NCBI GenBank assembly: GCA_028281885.1
Contig: JANQJA010000016.1
Location: 1-64,000, forward strand
DNA from: Pseudomonadales bacterium
Lineage (GTDB): Bacteria > Pseudomonadota > Gammaproteobacteria > Pseudomonadales > Azotimanducaceae
DNA length: 64,000 nucleotides
Direction of reading: 5' to 3'
Of the stretch, positions 46,269 to 55,114 are shown one piece after another. Every line of letters starts with the position of its first letter. Within the stretch, counting starts at the first letter, position 1. The notes beneath the pieces are model-generated. The model was not told where the DNA came from, did no database searches, and worked only from the letters and a program-made list of their open reading frames with translations. The position numbers and the translations under genes were made by a program.

Positions 46269-46916
46269 CTAGTTCCAGGTCGAAATATTGCGCTGGTAGA
46301 TCCGGCGAGCTGCCCAGAAACCGATCAACATGGCGATGATGACCACCGCGCCACCACGAAGGAACCATTCCTGCGCTGCGTCACCCTGAAGTTCATCGTT
46401 CGCCATCAGCAGGGTGTCAATCTGGTTTTCCAGTTCGACTCGTTCGTCTTGCAGGGATTCGTTCCGGGCCTGAATCTGGATGGTGTCTGCCGATAGCTGG
46501 CGGATTTCATCCAGCGCCGTGCTGGTGGTTTCAAGTTCGGCTTTCGAATGCTGCAATTCTGTCGTCAGGTTCGCATTTTCGTCGCGCAGTTCCTGCAGCC
46601 GCAGCAGTGTCTGCTGATGCGTCGCCTCGAGCGCCAGCAGTCTGGATTGCATGGTTTCCAGTTGGTCGCTGGCGATGGGTTCCGCCATCAGGTACTGGGT
46701 CTGCATCCAGCCCTCAAGGCCGTCCTGGGTCCGGACCAGACTCCAGCCGGAATCTGGTTCCTGCTGCATGATTTCGAGCGGGGTTCCGCTGCGGATACCT
46801 CGATGCAGAATACGATGTTCCGGTGTCGGTCCGCCCCGGAGAGGGACGTAAAGGGTATCGCGTACGTAGACGGTTTCTGCCATTGCCGAGATGGAGATCG
46901 TGACCAGTGACAGCAA
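46269..46916 (-). CDS. SH3-domain protein with coiled coil and C-terminal TM (TIGR04211/YgiM type)
   Basis: About 215 residues: signal peptide (LLSLVTISISAMA), bacterial SH3 domain (VYVRDTLYVPLRGG to GLEGWMQTQYL), a long coiled coil (85-180) and a TM helix (GGAVVIIAMLIGFWAARRIYQR). It is probably a periplasm-facing envelope protein. TTG 46916 is the first conventional start; reading in frame upstream gives LNKLACTLL from a CTG at 46937 whose CTGA overlaps the yciI stop, which would make a better signal peptide if CTG is used. Confidence 0.85.
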   Translation of the reverse strand: MLSLVTISISAMAETVYVRDTLYVPLRGGPTPEHRILHRGIRSGTPLEIMQQEPDSGWSLVRTQDGLEGWMQTQYLMAEPIASDQLETMQSRLLALEATHQQTLLRLQELRDENANLTTELQHSKAELETTSTALDEIRQLSADTIQIQARNESLQDERVELENQIDTLLMANDELQGDAAQEWFLRGGAVVIIAMLIGFWAARRIYQRNISTWN

Positions 46917-46933
46917 TGTGCAGGCTAGCTTGT

Positions 46934-47233
46934 TCAGGGGAGTACTCGTTTGAATGGTTTGACAACTACGTTCTCGTAGACACCGGCGCTCACATAGGGG
47001 TCAGCATTGGCCCAGGCTTCCGCCTCTGACAGTGACGCGAATTCGGCGACCACGAGACTACCTGAGAACCCTGCTGGCCCCGGGTCGTCGTTGTCAACGC
47101 GTGGGTGCGGGCCGGCGAGCAGCAGTCTACCTTCTGATTTGAGAGCTTCAAGTCTTGCCAGGTGGGCAGGTCTGGCGTCCAGCCGCAGAGATAGTGAGTC
47201 CGGCCGGTCCTCGGCGATGATGGCATAGAACAT
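46934..47233 (-). CDS. yciI: YciI-like protein
   Basis: A 99-residue ferredoxin-like-fold YCII protein. [17 protein letters not shown], the conserved His in [11 protein letters not shown], the GPHPRVD loop and [21 protein letters not shown] are typical. It lies 3 bases after the yciB stop. The family is of uncertain enzymatic role. Confidence 0.93.
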   Translation of the reverse strand: MFYAIIAEDRPDSLSLRLDARPAHLARLEALKSEGRLLLAGPHPRVDNDDPGPAGFSGSLVVAEFASLSEAEAWANADPYVSAGVYENVVVKPFKRVLP

Positions 47234-47236
47234 CGG

Positions 47237-47800
47237 TCAGTCTATCGACTCGCTTTCCATGGATTCCTCGGTCAGGTATCCGCCCCTCACCAGGTAGACG
47301 ATCGTGATAACGAGGTAAATCATGGTAATTGCGATACCACCGACGAGCTTGTAGCTGACCCAGAATTCAAGACTGAAGCGATAGGCGACGATCAGATTCA
47401 ATACGCCGGCGAGAAAGAAACCAAAGGACCAGCCAAGCGTCAGGTTTCGCCAGGCATGATCCGGCAGGTGAATTTGCGGGCCCAACATTTTTTTCAGCAG
47501 ATTTTCGCGGGCAAATGCCTGGCCACCCAGCAATATAAGCGCGAACATCCAGTTCACTACGGTTGGCTTCCAGAGCAGAAATGCTTCGTCGCGAAATGCC
47601 AGGGTTGCACCGCCGAGCAGGATCACCACGGCGAAAATGACTCGGGTCTTGCCTTCAACCTGGCCGGTAGCCAAATACTCCCAGCCAACCTGCAGGCCGA
47701 CACCGACCATCAGGGTCATAGTTGCGATGTAGATGTCCCGCGTATAGAAAAAAACTGCGGTGAACAGCGCAACTGGCACGAACTCGACGAATTGTTTCAT
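47237..47800 (-). CDS. yciB: Septation/inner membrane protein YciB (IspZ)
   Basis: A 187-residue inner-membrane protein with five to six TM helices, starting MKQFVEFVPVALFTAVFFYT as in YciB. KPTVVNWMFALILLGGQ and AWRNLTLGWSFGFFLAGVLN are conserved blocks. It is linked to cell-envelope synthesis and septation in enteric bacteria. It heads the yciB-yciI-SH3-pdxJ run. Confidence 0.95.
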   Translation of the reverse strand: MKQFVEFVPVALFTAVFFYTRDIYIATMTLMVGVGLQVGWEYLATGQVEGKTRVIFAVVILLGGATLAFRDEAFLLWKPTVVNWMFALILLGGQAFARENLLKKMLGPQIHLPDHAWRNLTLGWSFGFFLAGVLNLIVAYRFSLEFWVSYKLVGGIAITMIYLVITIVYLVRGGYLTEESMESESID

Positions 47801-47901
47801 GGCGACTGTGAGGAGAACCTTTCTGGGCCGATATTAATTGAAATCGACGGCCAGTTTTAGTGCGTTTGCCAGATGCTTGTTCATTCGCGCACAATCACTG
47901 C

Positions 47902-48525
47902 ATGAGTCAGTATTTCCGTATTCACCCCGATAACCCCCAGCCCCGCCTGATTGCCCAGGCCGCCGATATCATCAAGGCGGGGGGCGTGATCGTCTATCCG
48001 ACCGACTCAGCCTACGCCCTTGGCTGCCATTTGGGCGACAAGCAGGCGATCCTGAGGATTCGTCAGATCAGGAATCTGGATGATGACCACAATTTCAGCC
48101 TGGTATGTCGTGACCTCTCTGATCTCGGCATGTATGCGCGGGTGAGCAACACCGCGTACCGCCTGTTGAAAGCGGCGACGCCCGGCCCCTATACCTTTGT
48201 CCTGCAGGCAACGCGTGAGGTACCGCGCCGCCTGGTTCATCCCAAGCGCAAGACCATCGGTGTCCGCGTGCCTGACAACGAGATCTGCCGCGCGCTGCTG
48301 GATGCGCTGGGGGAGCCGCTGATGAGTTCGACGCTGATCCTGCCCGGCGATGAGTACCCCCTGACGGAACCGCTCGAGATTCGCGAGCTGCTGGAGCACC
48401 AGGTCGATCTGGTGATGGACGGCGGCTTCTGCGGGCTTGAATCGACGACCGTGGTTGACCTGGAGGATGATGTTCCCGTGGTGTTGCGTGAGGGTAGAGG
48501 CGATCTCGATCTGTTTGTGGCCTGA
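47902..48525 (+). CDS. yciO: YciO family, Sua5/TsaC-like protein
   Basis: A 207-residue Sua5-YciO-YrdC protein. MSQYFRIHPDNPQPRL is nearly the YciO start, followed by GGVIVYPTDSAYALGC, RKTIGVRVPDN and STTVVDLEDD. YciO has the TsaC fold but its physiological role in threonylcarbamoyl-adenosine synthesis is uncertain. ATG 47902 is chosen over an upstream in-frame start at 47860 by family match. It is divergent from yciB. Confidence 0.93.
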   Translation: MSQYFRIHPDNPQPRLIAQAADIIKAGGVIVYPTDSAYALGCHLGDKQAILRIRQIRNLDDDHNFSLVCRDLSDLGMYARVSNTAYRLLKAATPGPYTFVLQATREVPRRLVHPKRKTIGVRVPDNEICRALLDALGEPLMSSTLILPGDEYPLTEPLEIRELLEHQVDLVMDGGFCGLESTTVVDLEDDVPVVLREGRGDLDLFVA

Positions 48526-48548
48526 CCTGCTTGTGCACTGATTAGGCG

Positions 48549-48578
48549 CAGACACCGGCTTGTCTCATCGTCTATAAT
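48549..48578 (+). promoter_or_regulatory. Sigma70 promoter for trpS
   Basis: CAGACA (48549-48554), an 18-base spacer and a perfect TATAAT (48573-48578), 72 bases before the trpS ATG. No attenuator or leader peptide was seen in the transcribed leader. Confidence 0.6.
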
Positions 48579-48649
48579 GACCGACAAAACCACCCTGAAT
48601 TTTTCTTGAACGTTCCGACCCCGTTATCTGCCTGTGCTGTTGCCTCCCG

Positions 48650-49864
48650 ATGAGTCTTCTTGAGGCAAAAAACCGCGTTCTATCCGGAATGCGTCCCACC
48701 GGACGTCTTCATCTCGGCCACTACCATGGTGTGCTCAAGAACTGGATCCAGTTGCAGCATGAGTATGACTGCATGTTCTTTGTCGCGGACTGGCATGCGT
48801 TGACGACGCACTACGAAGACCCAAGAATCATCGAAGAAAACGTTTGGGCCATGGTGATCGACTGGCTGGCTGCCGGTGTTAATCCCGGTTCCGCTTCGCT
48901 GTTTATTCAGAGTCGGGTACCGGAGCATGCGGAGCTCCATCTGTTGCTATCGATGATTACGCCGCTCAGCTGGCTTGAGCGCGTACCCACCTACAAAGAT
49001 CAGATTGCGCGGCTCAACGAGAAAGACCTGGCGACCTATGGGTTTCTTGGTTATCCCCTGTTGCAGGGTGCGGACATCCTGATCTACAAGGCGGGCCACG
49101 TTCCCGTGGGTGCCGACCAGGTGCCCCATGTGGAAGTCACGCGTGAGATTGCCCGCAGGTTCAATCATATCTTCGGTCGGGAACCGGGCTTTGAGGAGTT
49201 TGCCGAGGAGGCCATCAAGAAGCTGGGTCGCAAGAACGCCGCCCTCTACCGCCGCCTGCGAAAGGATTTTCTTGAGCAGGGTAACCAGGAGTCGCTCGAA
49301 AAGGCCCAGGCCATTGTCCAGGATTCGGGGAATGTGTCGCTCGGTGATCGTGACCGCTTGTTTGGCTATCTTGAAGGGGGTGGCAAGGTGATCTTGCCTG
49401 AGCCGCAGGTATTGCTGACGGAAAATTCGGTACTGCCGGGACTGGATGGACAAAAAATGTCCAAGTCCTATGGCAATGAAATTTCCCTGCGTGAGGACGA
49501 AGACAGCGTTGCCAAAAAAATCAAGACGATGACGACAGATCCGGCTCGCGTTCGCCGAACAGACCCGGGCGATCCGGACAAGTGTCCCGTATTCAGGTTG
49601 CATGACGTGTATTCAGACGATGACACCAAGAACTGGGTTCGAAAAGGCTGTACGTCCGCCGGTATCGGTTGTATTGAGTGTAAAAAGCCCGTGATCGACG
49701 CTGTCCTGGAAGAACAGCGCCCGATGCGAGAGCGAGCGCGCCAGTATGAAGACAATCCTGATCTGGTGAAAACGATCGTGGCGGAGGGTTGCGAAAAGGC
49801 CCGCGCCATTGCGCGGGATACCATTGAGGATGTGAGAACGGCCATGGGCCTGGACTATCGCTGA
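48650..49864 (+). CDS. trpS: Tryptophanyl-tRNA synthetase
   Basis: A class I synthetase of 404 residues, the longer Pseudomonas-type form. The HIGH motif is RLHLGHYHGV, DWHAL binds substrate, and GQKMSKSYGN is the KMSKS loop. An insertion between catalytic blocks (LGRKNAALYRRLRKDFLEQG) and a Cys-containing segment (CTSAGIGCIECKK) distinguish it from the 330-residue E. coli enzyme. The stop lies 4 bases before scpA. Confidence 0.96.
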   Translation: MSLLEAKNRVLSGMRPTGRLHLGHYHGVLKNWIQLQHEYDCMFFVADWHALTTHYEDPRIIEENVWAMVIDWLAAGVNPGSASLFIQSRVPEHAELHLLLSMITPLSWLERVPTYKDQIARLNEKDLATYGFLGYPLLQGADILIYKAGHVPVGADQVPHVEVTREIARRFNHIFGREPGFEEFAEEAIKKLGRKNAALYRRLRKDFLEQGNQESLEKAQAIVQDSGNVSLGDRDRLFGYLEGGGKVILPEPQVLLTENSVLPGLDGQKMSKSYGNEISLREDEDSVAKKIKTMTTDPARVRRTDPGDPDKCPVFRLHDVYSDDDTKNWVRKGCTSAGIGCIECKKPVIDAVLEEQRPMRERARQYEDNPDLVKTIVAEGCEKARAIARDTIEDVRTAMGLDYR

Positions 49865-49868
49865 GGAT

Positions 49869-50738
49869 ATGACAGAGCCAGTATCGGAAGAAGACCGAAA
49901 GAAGCCGGGCACCCGCCAGGCCGAGATGCCGTTTGCGGTTGTTGAGGGGCGGCCGATGGCCCAGCTGCCGCTCGATCTTTACATCCCGCCGGATGCACTT
50001 GAAGTTTTCCTCGAAGCATTTGAAGGTCCGCTCGACCTGCTGCTCTATCTGATCAGGCGACAGAACTTGGACATCTTGGACATCCAGGTGGCCGAGATTA
50101 CTCGCCAGTATATGGACTACATTGACCTGATGAAGGAAATGCAGTTCGAACTGGCGGCAGAGTACCTGGTGATGGCAGCGGTGCTGGCCGAGGTGAAATC
50201 ACGCATGCTGTTGCCGAGGCAGGTCAGCGAAGATGAAGAAGAGGAAGATCCCCGGGCTGAACTGATCAGGCGGCTACAGGAATACGAACGGTTCAAGCAG
50301 GCGGCACTGGACATCGAGGAACTGAGTCGACTCGATCGGGATATCTGGATCGCACGTGGCGATGCGCCGAAAGTGGACAAACCAAAGCCGTTGCCGGATG
50401 TGCAGCTACAGGAGATGCTGGTGGTGTTGTCCAGGGTGCTCAAGCGGGCCGAAAGCTATGCCAGCCACCAGGTGGCACTGGAGCCACTCTCGACGCGGGA
50501 ACGAATGTCAACGATTCTGGATCGTGTACATCGACAGGGGGATCAGTTTATCCCCTTTATTGATCTGTTTACTTCGGAAGAGGGCCGGGCCGGTGTGATT
50601 GTGACATTTCTCGCGACGATGGAATTGATCAAGGAATCCCTGATCGAGATTGTGCAGGCTGAGCCTTTTGCACCGATCCATGTGAAGCTGAGGGCGAGCG
50701 CTATTGAAGAAACGTCAGCGGGGAGTGCGGACATCTGA
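49869..50738 (+). CDS. scpA: Segregation and condensation protein A
   Basis: The kleisin subunit of the SMC-ScpAB condensin, 289 residues. The N-terminal SMC-binding region is FEGPLDLLLYLIRRQNLDILDI; the C-terminal winged helix is IPFIDLFTSEEGRAGVIVTFLATMELIKE. It overlaps scpB by one base (TGATG). The SMC partner is not in the window. Confidence 0.95.
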   Translation: MTEPVSEEDRKKPGTRQAEMPFAVVEGRPMAQLPLDLYIPPDALEVFLEAFEGPLDLLLYLIRRQNLDILDIQVAEITRQYMDYIDLMKEMQFELAAEYLVMAAVLAEVKSRMLLPRQVSEDEEEEDPRAELIRRLQEYERFKQAALDIEELSRLDRDIWIARGDAPKVDKPKPLPDVQLQEMLVVLSRVLKRAESYASHQVALEPLSTRERMSTILDRVHRQGDQFIPFIDLFTSEEGRAGVIVTFLATMELIKESLIEIVQAEPFAPIHVKLRASAIEETSAGSADI

Positions 50739-51538
50739 TGCAGGAAGACCCGGAATTGGAAAATGCCGAGACTGATGCCGACGAGCGCATCATCCCGGAA
50801 CTCAAACAGATCGTCGAAGGCGCGATCCTTGCTGCAGATGGACCGTTGTCAGTTGACCATATGATTTCCCTGTTTGATGAGGGTGAGCAGCCAACACGGG
50901 CCCAGGTCCGGGAGGTGCTCGATGCGATTGCGGCAGATTTCGATGACCGGGGGTTCGAACTCAAACAGGTGGCCAGCGGCTACCGGTTCCAGGTTCGCGA
51001 GCGCTACGCGAATTGGGTAGGCAAACTGTGGGAGGAGCGCCCGCCCAGATATTCCCGCGCGTTGCTGGAGACGCTGGCCCTGATCGCCTACAAGCAGCCG
51101 ATCACTCGCGGCGATGTCGAGGAAGTACGCGGGGTCGCAGTCAGCACCAACATTATCCGCACACTGCTGGAGCGGGAATGGATTCGTGTTGTCGGGCACA
51201 GGGACGTTCCTGGCCGCCCGGCGATCTACGCCACCACCAAGAACTTTCTCGATTATTTCAATCTGAGCAGTCTGGATGAGTTGCCAACACTGTCCGAAAT
51301 CAAGGACCTGGAAGGCGCCAATGAGGAACTTGAACTCGAGGAAGAACAAATCATCGAGCCGCGAACCCTCGAAGTCGAACCGTCGACAGATGACCTGGCA
51401 GCGGATGACGATGCGGATCTCGAAGCGGTAACGCGACAGGTTAACGACATTCAGGAAAATGTGCGTAGCCTGTTTGCGCCGCCTGAGGACGAAGTCGAGG
51501 ATGAAGACGATGACCCGGACGATCAGTCGTCAGTCTGA
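50738..51538 (+). CDS. scpB: Segregation and condensation protein B
   Basis: 266 residues with tandem winged helices (about 20-185: LLETLALIAYKQPITRGDVEEVRG and VVGHRDVPGRPAIYATT) and a long acidic C-terminal tail rich in Asp/Glu. It dimerises and binds ScpA. The stop directly abuts the rluB GTG. Confidence 0.95.
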   Translation: MQEDPELENAETDADERIIPELKQIVEGAILAADGPLSVDHMISLFDEGEQPTRAQVREVLDAIAADFDDRGFELKQVASGYRFQVRERYANWVGKLWEERPPRYSRALLETLALIAYKQPITRGDVEEVRGVAVSTNIIRTLLEREWIRVVGHRDVPGRPAIYATTKNFLDYFNLSSLDELPTLSEIKDLEGANEELELEEEQIIEPRTLEVEPSTDDLAADDDADLEAVTRQVNDIQENVRSLFAPPEDEVEDEDDDPDDQSSV

Positions 51539-52288
51539 GTGACCGTGTCTGAAAAACTGCATAAGGTCCTGGCGAATCTGGGGCTGGGCAGTCGCCGCGA
51601 GATGGAGCGGTGGATTAGTGCCGGCCGGGTTGAAGTGAACGGTCAGGTGGCAACCACTGGCGATCGGGTCGACATCGAAGACCGTATCTTTGTCGATGGC
51701 AAACCAATCAGTCAGAAGCGGCGCCGCCATCGCACCATCCTGTATAACAAGCCGACCGGCCAGATCTGCTCACGTAATGATCCCGAAGGTCGGGCGACTG
51801 TGTTTGACCGGCTGCCGAAGCTCAAGAAACAGCGCTGGATATCGGTAGGCCGGCTCGATTTCAATACCAGCGGACTGCTGTTGCTAACGACTGATGGTGA
51901 GTTGGCCAATCGGCTGATGCACCCGTCATTCCAGATTGAGCGTGAGTATGTGGTCAGGGTGCTCGGCGATGTAGGCGAAGAACACCTGCAGGCACTGCTG
52001 GAAGGCGTACTGCTTGACGACGGTGTTGCCCGGTTTTCAGACATCCAGCCGGCACAGAAGGAAGAAGACGGTGCGAACCAGTGGTTTTACGTGGTACTGA
52101 TGGAAGGCCGCAACCGGGAAGTCAGGCGTCTGTGGGAATCGCAGGGTTTCACCGTCAGTCGGTTGAAGCGGGTTCGATATGGACACCTGTTCGTTCCTTC
52201 TGCCGTCAAGGCGGGCCGTTACGTCGATGTGCCACCGAAAGAACTGGCGGAGCTTTATCGACTGGTCGACCTGACGCCGCCGGATTAG
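51539..52288 (+). CDS. rluB: 23S rRNA pseudouridine synthase RluB
   Basis: An RsuA-family synthase, predicted to modify 23S rRNA U2605. N-terminal S4 domain (EKLHKVLANLGLGSRREMERWI), catalytic Asp in VGRLDFNTSGLLLLT, and EGRNREVRRLWESQGF. The 249-residue core lacks the long basic tail of E. coli RluB. The start is GTG 51539, with a second GTG at 51545. The 3' end overlaps convergent yciK by 4 bases. Confidence 0.93.
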   Translation: MTVSEKLHKVLANLGLGSRREMERWISAGRVEVNGQVATTGDRVDIEDRIFVDGKPISQKRRRHRTILYNKPTGQICSRNDPEGRATVFDRLPKLKKQRWISVGRLDFNTSGLLLLTTDGELANRLMHPSFQIEREYVVRVLGDVGEEHLQALLEGVLLDDGVARFSDIQPAQKEEDGANQWFYVVLMEGRNREVRRLWESQGFTVSRLKRVRYGHLFVPSAVKAGRYVDVPPKELAELYRLVDLTPPD

Positions 52289-53034
52289 TTGTCCAGCCAA
52301 CTGGTGTCAAAAAGCTGACCGTTCTCCCCCTTGCTGTCAGGTCCCATCAGGTAAAGGTACAGCGGCATCAGCTCCTCGGGGGTCTTGACGGTGGCCGGGT
52401 CTTCATTGGGATACGCCGATGCCCGCATTGGCGTCCTCGTTGCGCCTGGGTTGATGATGTTGGTGCGAATGTTTGAGGTGTTTTCCAATTCGTCTGCCAA
52501 TAGCATGGCCAGTCCTTCGAGACTGTGTTTGGAAACAGCATAGGCGCCCCAGTAGGCACGGGGCCGGGTGCCAACACTTGAGGTTGTAAAGGCCAGCGAG
52601 GCATCCGGTGACTGTTTCATGACGGGTAGCAGGTTTCTCGTCAGCAGGGCGGGGGCGTTGGCGTTGACATGCTGGACGCGCATCCATTCGTTCATGTCGT
52701 AGGCTTCGAACGGAATCAGTTGTCCCAGCAAGGCGGCATTGTGAAGTAATCCGTCCAGTTGCGAATAGGTTGAAGCAATGACATTTGCCAGCTCGACCAT
52801 TTCGTCCACAGTGGCGGTGGCGAGATCCATCGGGGCGATACCGGGCAACGAGTATCCGGCGTCAGCGATCTCATCGTAAACAGATTCCAGCTTGCTCGTG
52901 GTTCGGCCCAACAGGACGACGGTGGCGCCATGGCGGGAAAATTCCAGTGCGGCAGTCCGGCCGATCCCGTCGCCTGCCCCGGTGACCAGTATCGTACGTC
53001 CTGATAACAGGTCGGGTGCTGGAACGTAATTCAT
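52285..53034 (-). CDS. yciK: YciK short-chain dehydrogenase
   Basis: A 249-residue Rossmann SDR. Cofactor loop VTGAGDGIGRTAA, active site S/Y/K as TSSVGT...YAVSKHS, and the end TPEELMPLYLYLMGPDSKG matches YciK. The physiological substrate is unknown. In Pseudomonas-type genomes it follows ubiG-mupP; here the upstream gene is a sugar-phosphate transferase (4-base overlap). Confidence 0.92.
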   Translation of the reverse strand: MNYVPAPDLLSGRTILVTGAGDGIGRTAALEFSRHGATVVLLGRTTSKLESVYDEIADAGYSLPGIAPMDLATATVDEMVELANVIASTYSQLDGLLHNAALLGQLIPFEAYDMNEWMRVQHVNANAPALLTRNLLPVMKQSPDASLAFTTSSVGTRPRAYWGAYAVSKHSLEGLAMLLADELENTSNIRTNIINPGATRTPMRASAYPNEDPATVKTPEELMPLYLYLMGPDSKGENGQLFDTSWLDN

Positions 53035-54404
53035 CTTCCGGTTCCGAAAAGAACCACCTTGATGGTTTTCAACATGATTGAAATATCCAGCATCAGCGAG
53101 TAGTTCTTGATGTAGTAGAGATCATATTGCAGTTTTTCGGCAGCATCTTCGGTTGAATCGCCGTATCCGTACATCACCTGGGCCCATCCGGTAATGCCGG
53201 GCTTTACGATGTGTCTCAAGTTGTAATAGGGAATGCGCTGTTGCAGTTCAGTAACGAATTCTGGCCGTTCCGGGCGTGGACCGATGAAACTCATGTCTCC
53301 GACGAGCACATTCCAGAGTTGCGGCAGTTCGTCAAGCCGAAACTTGCGCAGTATTCTGCCTACTGTTGTGATGCGTGGATCATCGGGGACAGCGAACTGG
53401 GCACCGTCTTGTTCGGCGTTTTTGACCATGGTGCGGAACTTGAACGCGACAAAGCGTCTGCCGTTTTCCCCCGTCCGTTCCTGCCGGTACAGGATGGGGA
53501 ATCCAGAAGTTGCCACGATGATGGTGGCAATTAACAGTAGCACCGGCATCAGCACTGTCCCCAGAATGATGGCGATCAGGATGTCGATATAGCGTTTGAA
53601 GCGAAGACCGATGGGGTTGTGAATCAGGTCGAAGCCGTGGGTGAGAGTTAACCATTGTCGGTCCAGATAACTGACAGGCAGTCGCGTCAGGTACTTTTCG
53701 TAGAAGTCGTTGAGGGTAAAGATACGGGTGCCGGCAATTCGTATTGACATGAGTCGATTGAGAAGCTGTTCGGGAAGCTGGTCCGGTGCGGCAACGATGA
53801 TGCCAGCGACATTGGACCCTGCAAGCACCTCGTCCAGTTCGGACCAGGTTCCCTGGACCTTCACACCATCCCGCGCGACGATGTCCGATGACTGCAATAG
53901 CGGCGTGAGAATTCTGACCTGCTCGACGCCATAGACCGATCTGAAATGATCGAGAAACTGTGAAATCTCCGCGTCAGCGAGTACCAGCCAGGTAATGTCA
54001 TGACGTTTCAGTTTGATCCAGTAGTTCAACAAGTATCGAATCCCGAGCGACCATAACCACACCATCAGCAGGCTGCTTGCCAGCACACCTCGACCGACGA
54101 AACCACCAATGAAGGCCGGGCCGATGAGATAAACCAGTAGTGCCACGGTGACGCCAGTGAGAACGATAGCGATGAAGGAACGTTCGAGCATGCCAAGCTG
54201 ACTCAGCATGGATTCGAACGTGTACAGATCCATCAGGTAGTAAAAGAGAAATGTTGCTGACGCGACCAGTACCAGTTTCCAGGTTAGTAACAAGTTGGGA
54301 GCGAGGCCTGAGGTAATGATCCAGTGATTGATGTTGAAGATCACCAGCACACCCAGGATGTCCAGAAACACCAGGGCCGCGATGGTCAGTGAACTGGTAT
54401 TCAC
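53031..54404 (-). CDS. Undecaprenyl-phosphate sugar phosphotransferase (WcaJ-like)
   Basis: A 457-residue polyprenyl-phosphate hexose-1-phosphate transferase that starts polysaccharide repeat-unit synthesis. Four N-terminal TM helices, a cytosolic CoA-binding-like domain (LVLADAEISQFLDH), then a membrane re-entrant helix (RYIDILIAIILGTVLMPVLLL) and the catalytic domain with YRQERTGENGRRF, FKFRTM, DELPQLWNVLVGDMSFIGPRP and PGITGWAQV. It overlaps ubiG and yciK by 4 bases each. No other exopolysaccharide gene is nearby, so the acceptor pathway must be elsewhere. Confidence 0.9.
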   Translation of the reverse strand: MNTSSLTIAALVFLDILGVLVIFNINHWIITSGLAPNLLLTWKLVLVASATFLFYYLMDLYTFESMLSQLGMLERSFIAIVLTGVTVALLVYLIGPAFIGGFVGRGVLASSLLMVWLWSLGIRYLLNYWIKLKRHDITWLVLADAEISQFLDHFRSVYGVEQVRILTPLLQSSDIVARDGVKVQGTWSELDEVLAGSNVAGIIVAAPDQLPEQLLNRLMSIRIAGTRIFTLNDFYEKYLTRLPVSYLDRQWLTLTHGFDLIHNPIGLRFKRYIDILIAIILGTVLMPVLLLIATIIVATSGFPILYRQERTGENGRRFVAFKFRTMVKNAEQDGAQFAVPDDPRITTVGRILRKFRLDELPQLWNVLVGDMSFIGPRPERPEFVTELQQRIPYYNLRHIVKPGITGWAQVMYGYGDSTEDAAEKLQYDLYYIKNYSLMLDISIMLKTIKVVLFGTGR

Positions 54405-55114
54405 AGATTCTGCTCTACCGGTTTATGCGCGTGGACCAGGTAGTTGACATCGACATCCCGACCCAGGCTGAAGTTCCGGGTGAGGGGGTTGTAGGTCATG
54501 CCGGTGACATCCGTCAGTATGAGCTGGCTCGTTCTTAGTGCCTCGGCCAGTTCCGATGGGCGAATAAACTTGGCGTAGTCATGAGTACCACGGGGCAACA
54601 GGCCAAGGACATATTCGGCGCCGAGGATAGCGAGCAGATAGGACTTTGGATTGCGATTGATCGTTGAAAGAAACAGATCGCCGCCGGGTTTCAGCAGTTT
54701 TGCGCAGCCCGCGATGACTGAACCCGGGTCAGGTACGTGTTCAAGCATTTCGAAGCAAGTGACCGCGTCGAACGAGGCGCTTTCGCTGTCAGCGAGTGCT
54801 TCCACGGTTGTCTGTCGATAGTCGACGTCGACACCGGATTCCGTCGCGTGGAGTCGGGCAACCTGCAGGGGTTTTTCGGCCATATCTGTGCCGGTAACCA
54901 TGGCGCCTGCCCGAGCCAGCGATTCTGCCAGGATGCCACCGCCGCAGCCGATGTCGGCGATGCGGGTGCCTGCCAGCTGCAGTCTGGTCTCGATATACGA
55001 CACTCGTAACGGATTGAGATCGTGTAGTGGTTTGAAGTCGCCGGCAGGATCCCACCAACTCCGCGCCAGGCGATCGAACTTGGATATCTCTGTCGGATCC
55101 ACGTTGCTTGTCAT
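54401..55114 (-). CDS. ubiG: Ubiquinone biosynthesis O-methyltransferase UbiG
   Basis: A 237-residue SAM methyltransferase for both O-methylation steps of ubiquinone synthesis. EISKFDRLARSWWDPAGDFKPLHDLNPLR is the UbiG start (the segment begins near residue 9), DIGCGGGILAESLA is the SAM motif, and ISTINRNPKSYL follows. It overlaps the upstream amidohydrolase and downstream transferase genes by 4 bases each. Confidence 0.95.
   Translation of the reverse strand: MTSNVDPTEISKFDRLARSWWDPAGDFKPLHDLNPLRVSYIETRLQLAGTRIADIGCGGGILAESLARAGAMVTGTDMAEKPLQVARLHATESGVDVDYRQTTVEALADSESASFDAVTCFEMLEHVPDPGSVIAGCAKLLKPGGDLFLSTINRNPKSYLLAILGAEYVLGLLPRGTHDYAKFIRPSELAEALRTSQLILTDVTGMTYNPLTRNFSLGRDVDVNYLVHAHKPVEQNL

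Noticed and set aside
48579-48649. Trp leader peptide or attenuator before trpS
   Set aside because: No short ORF with Trp codons followed by competing hairpins is present.
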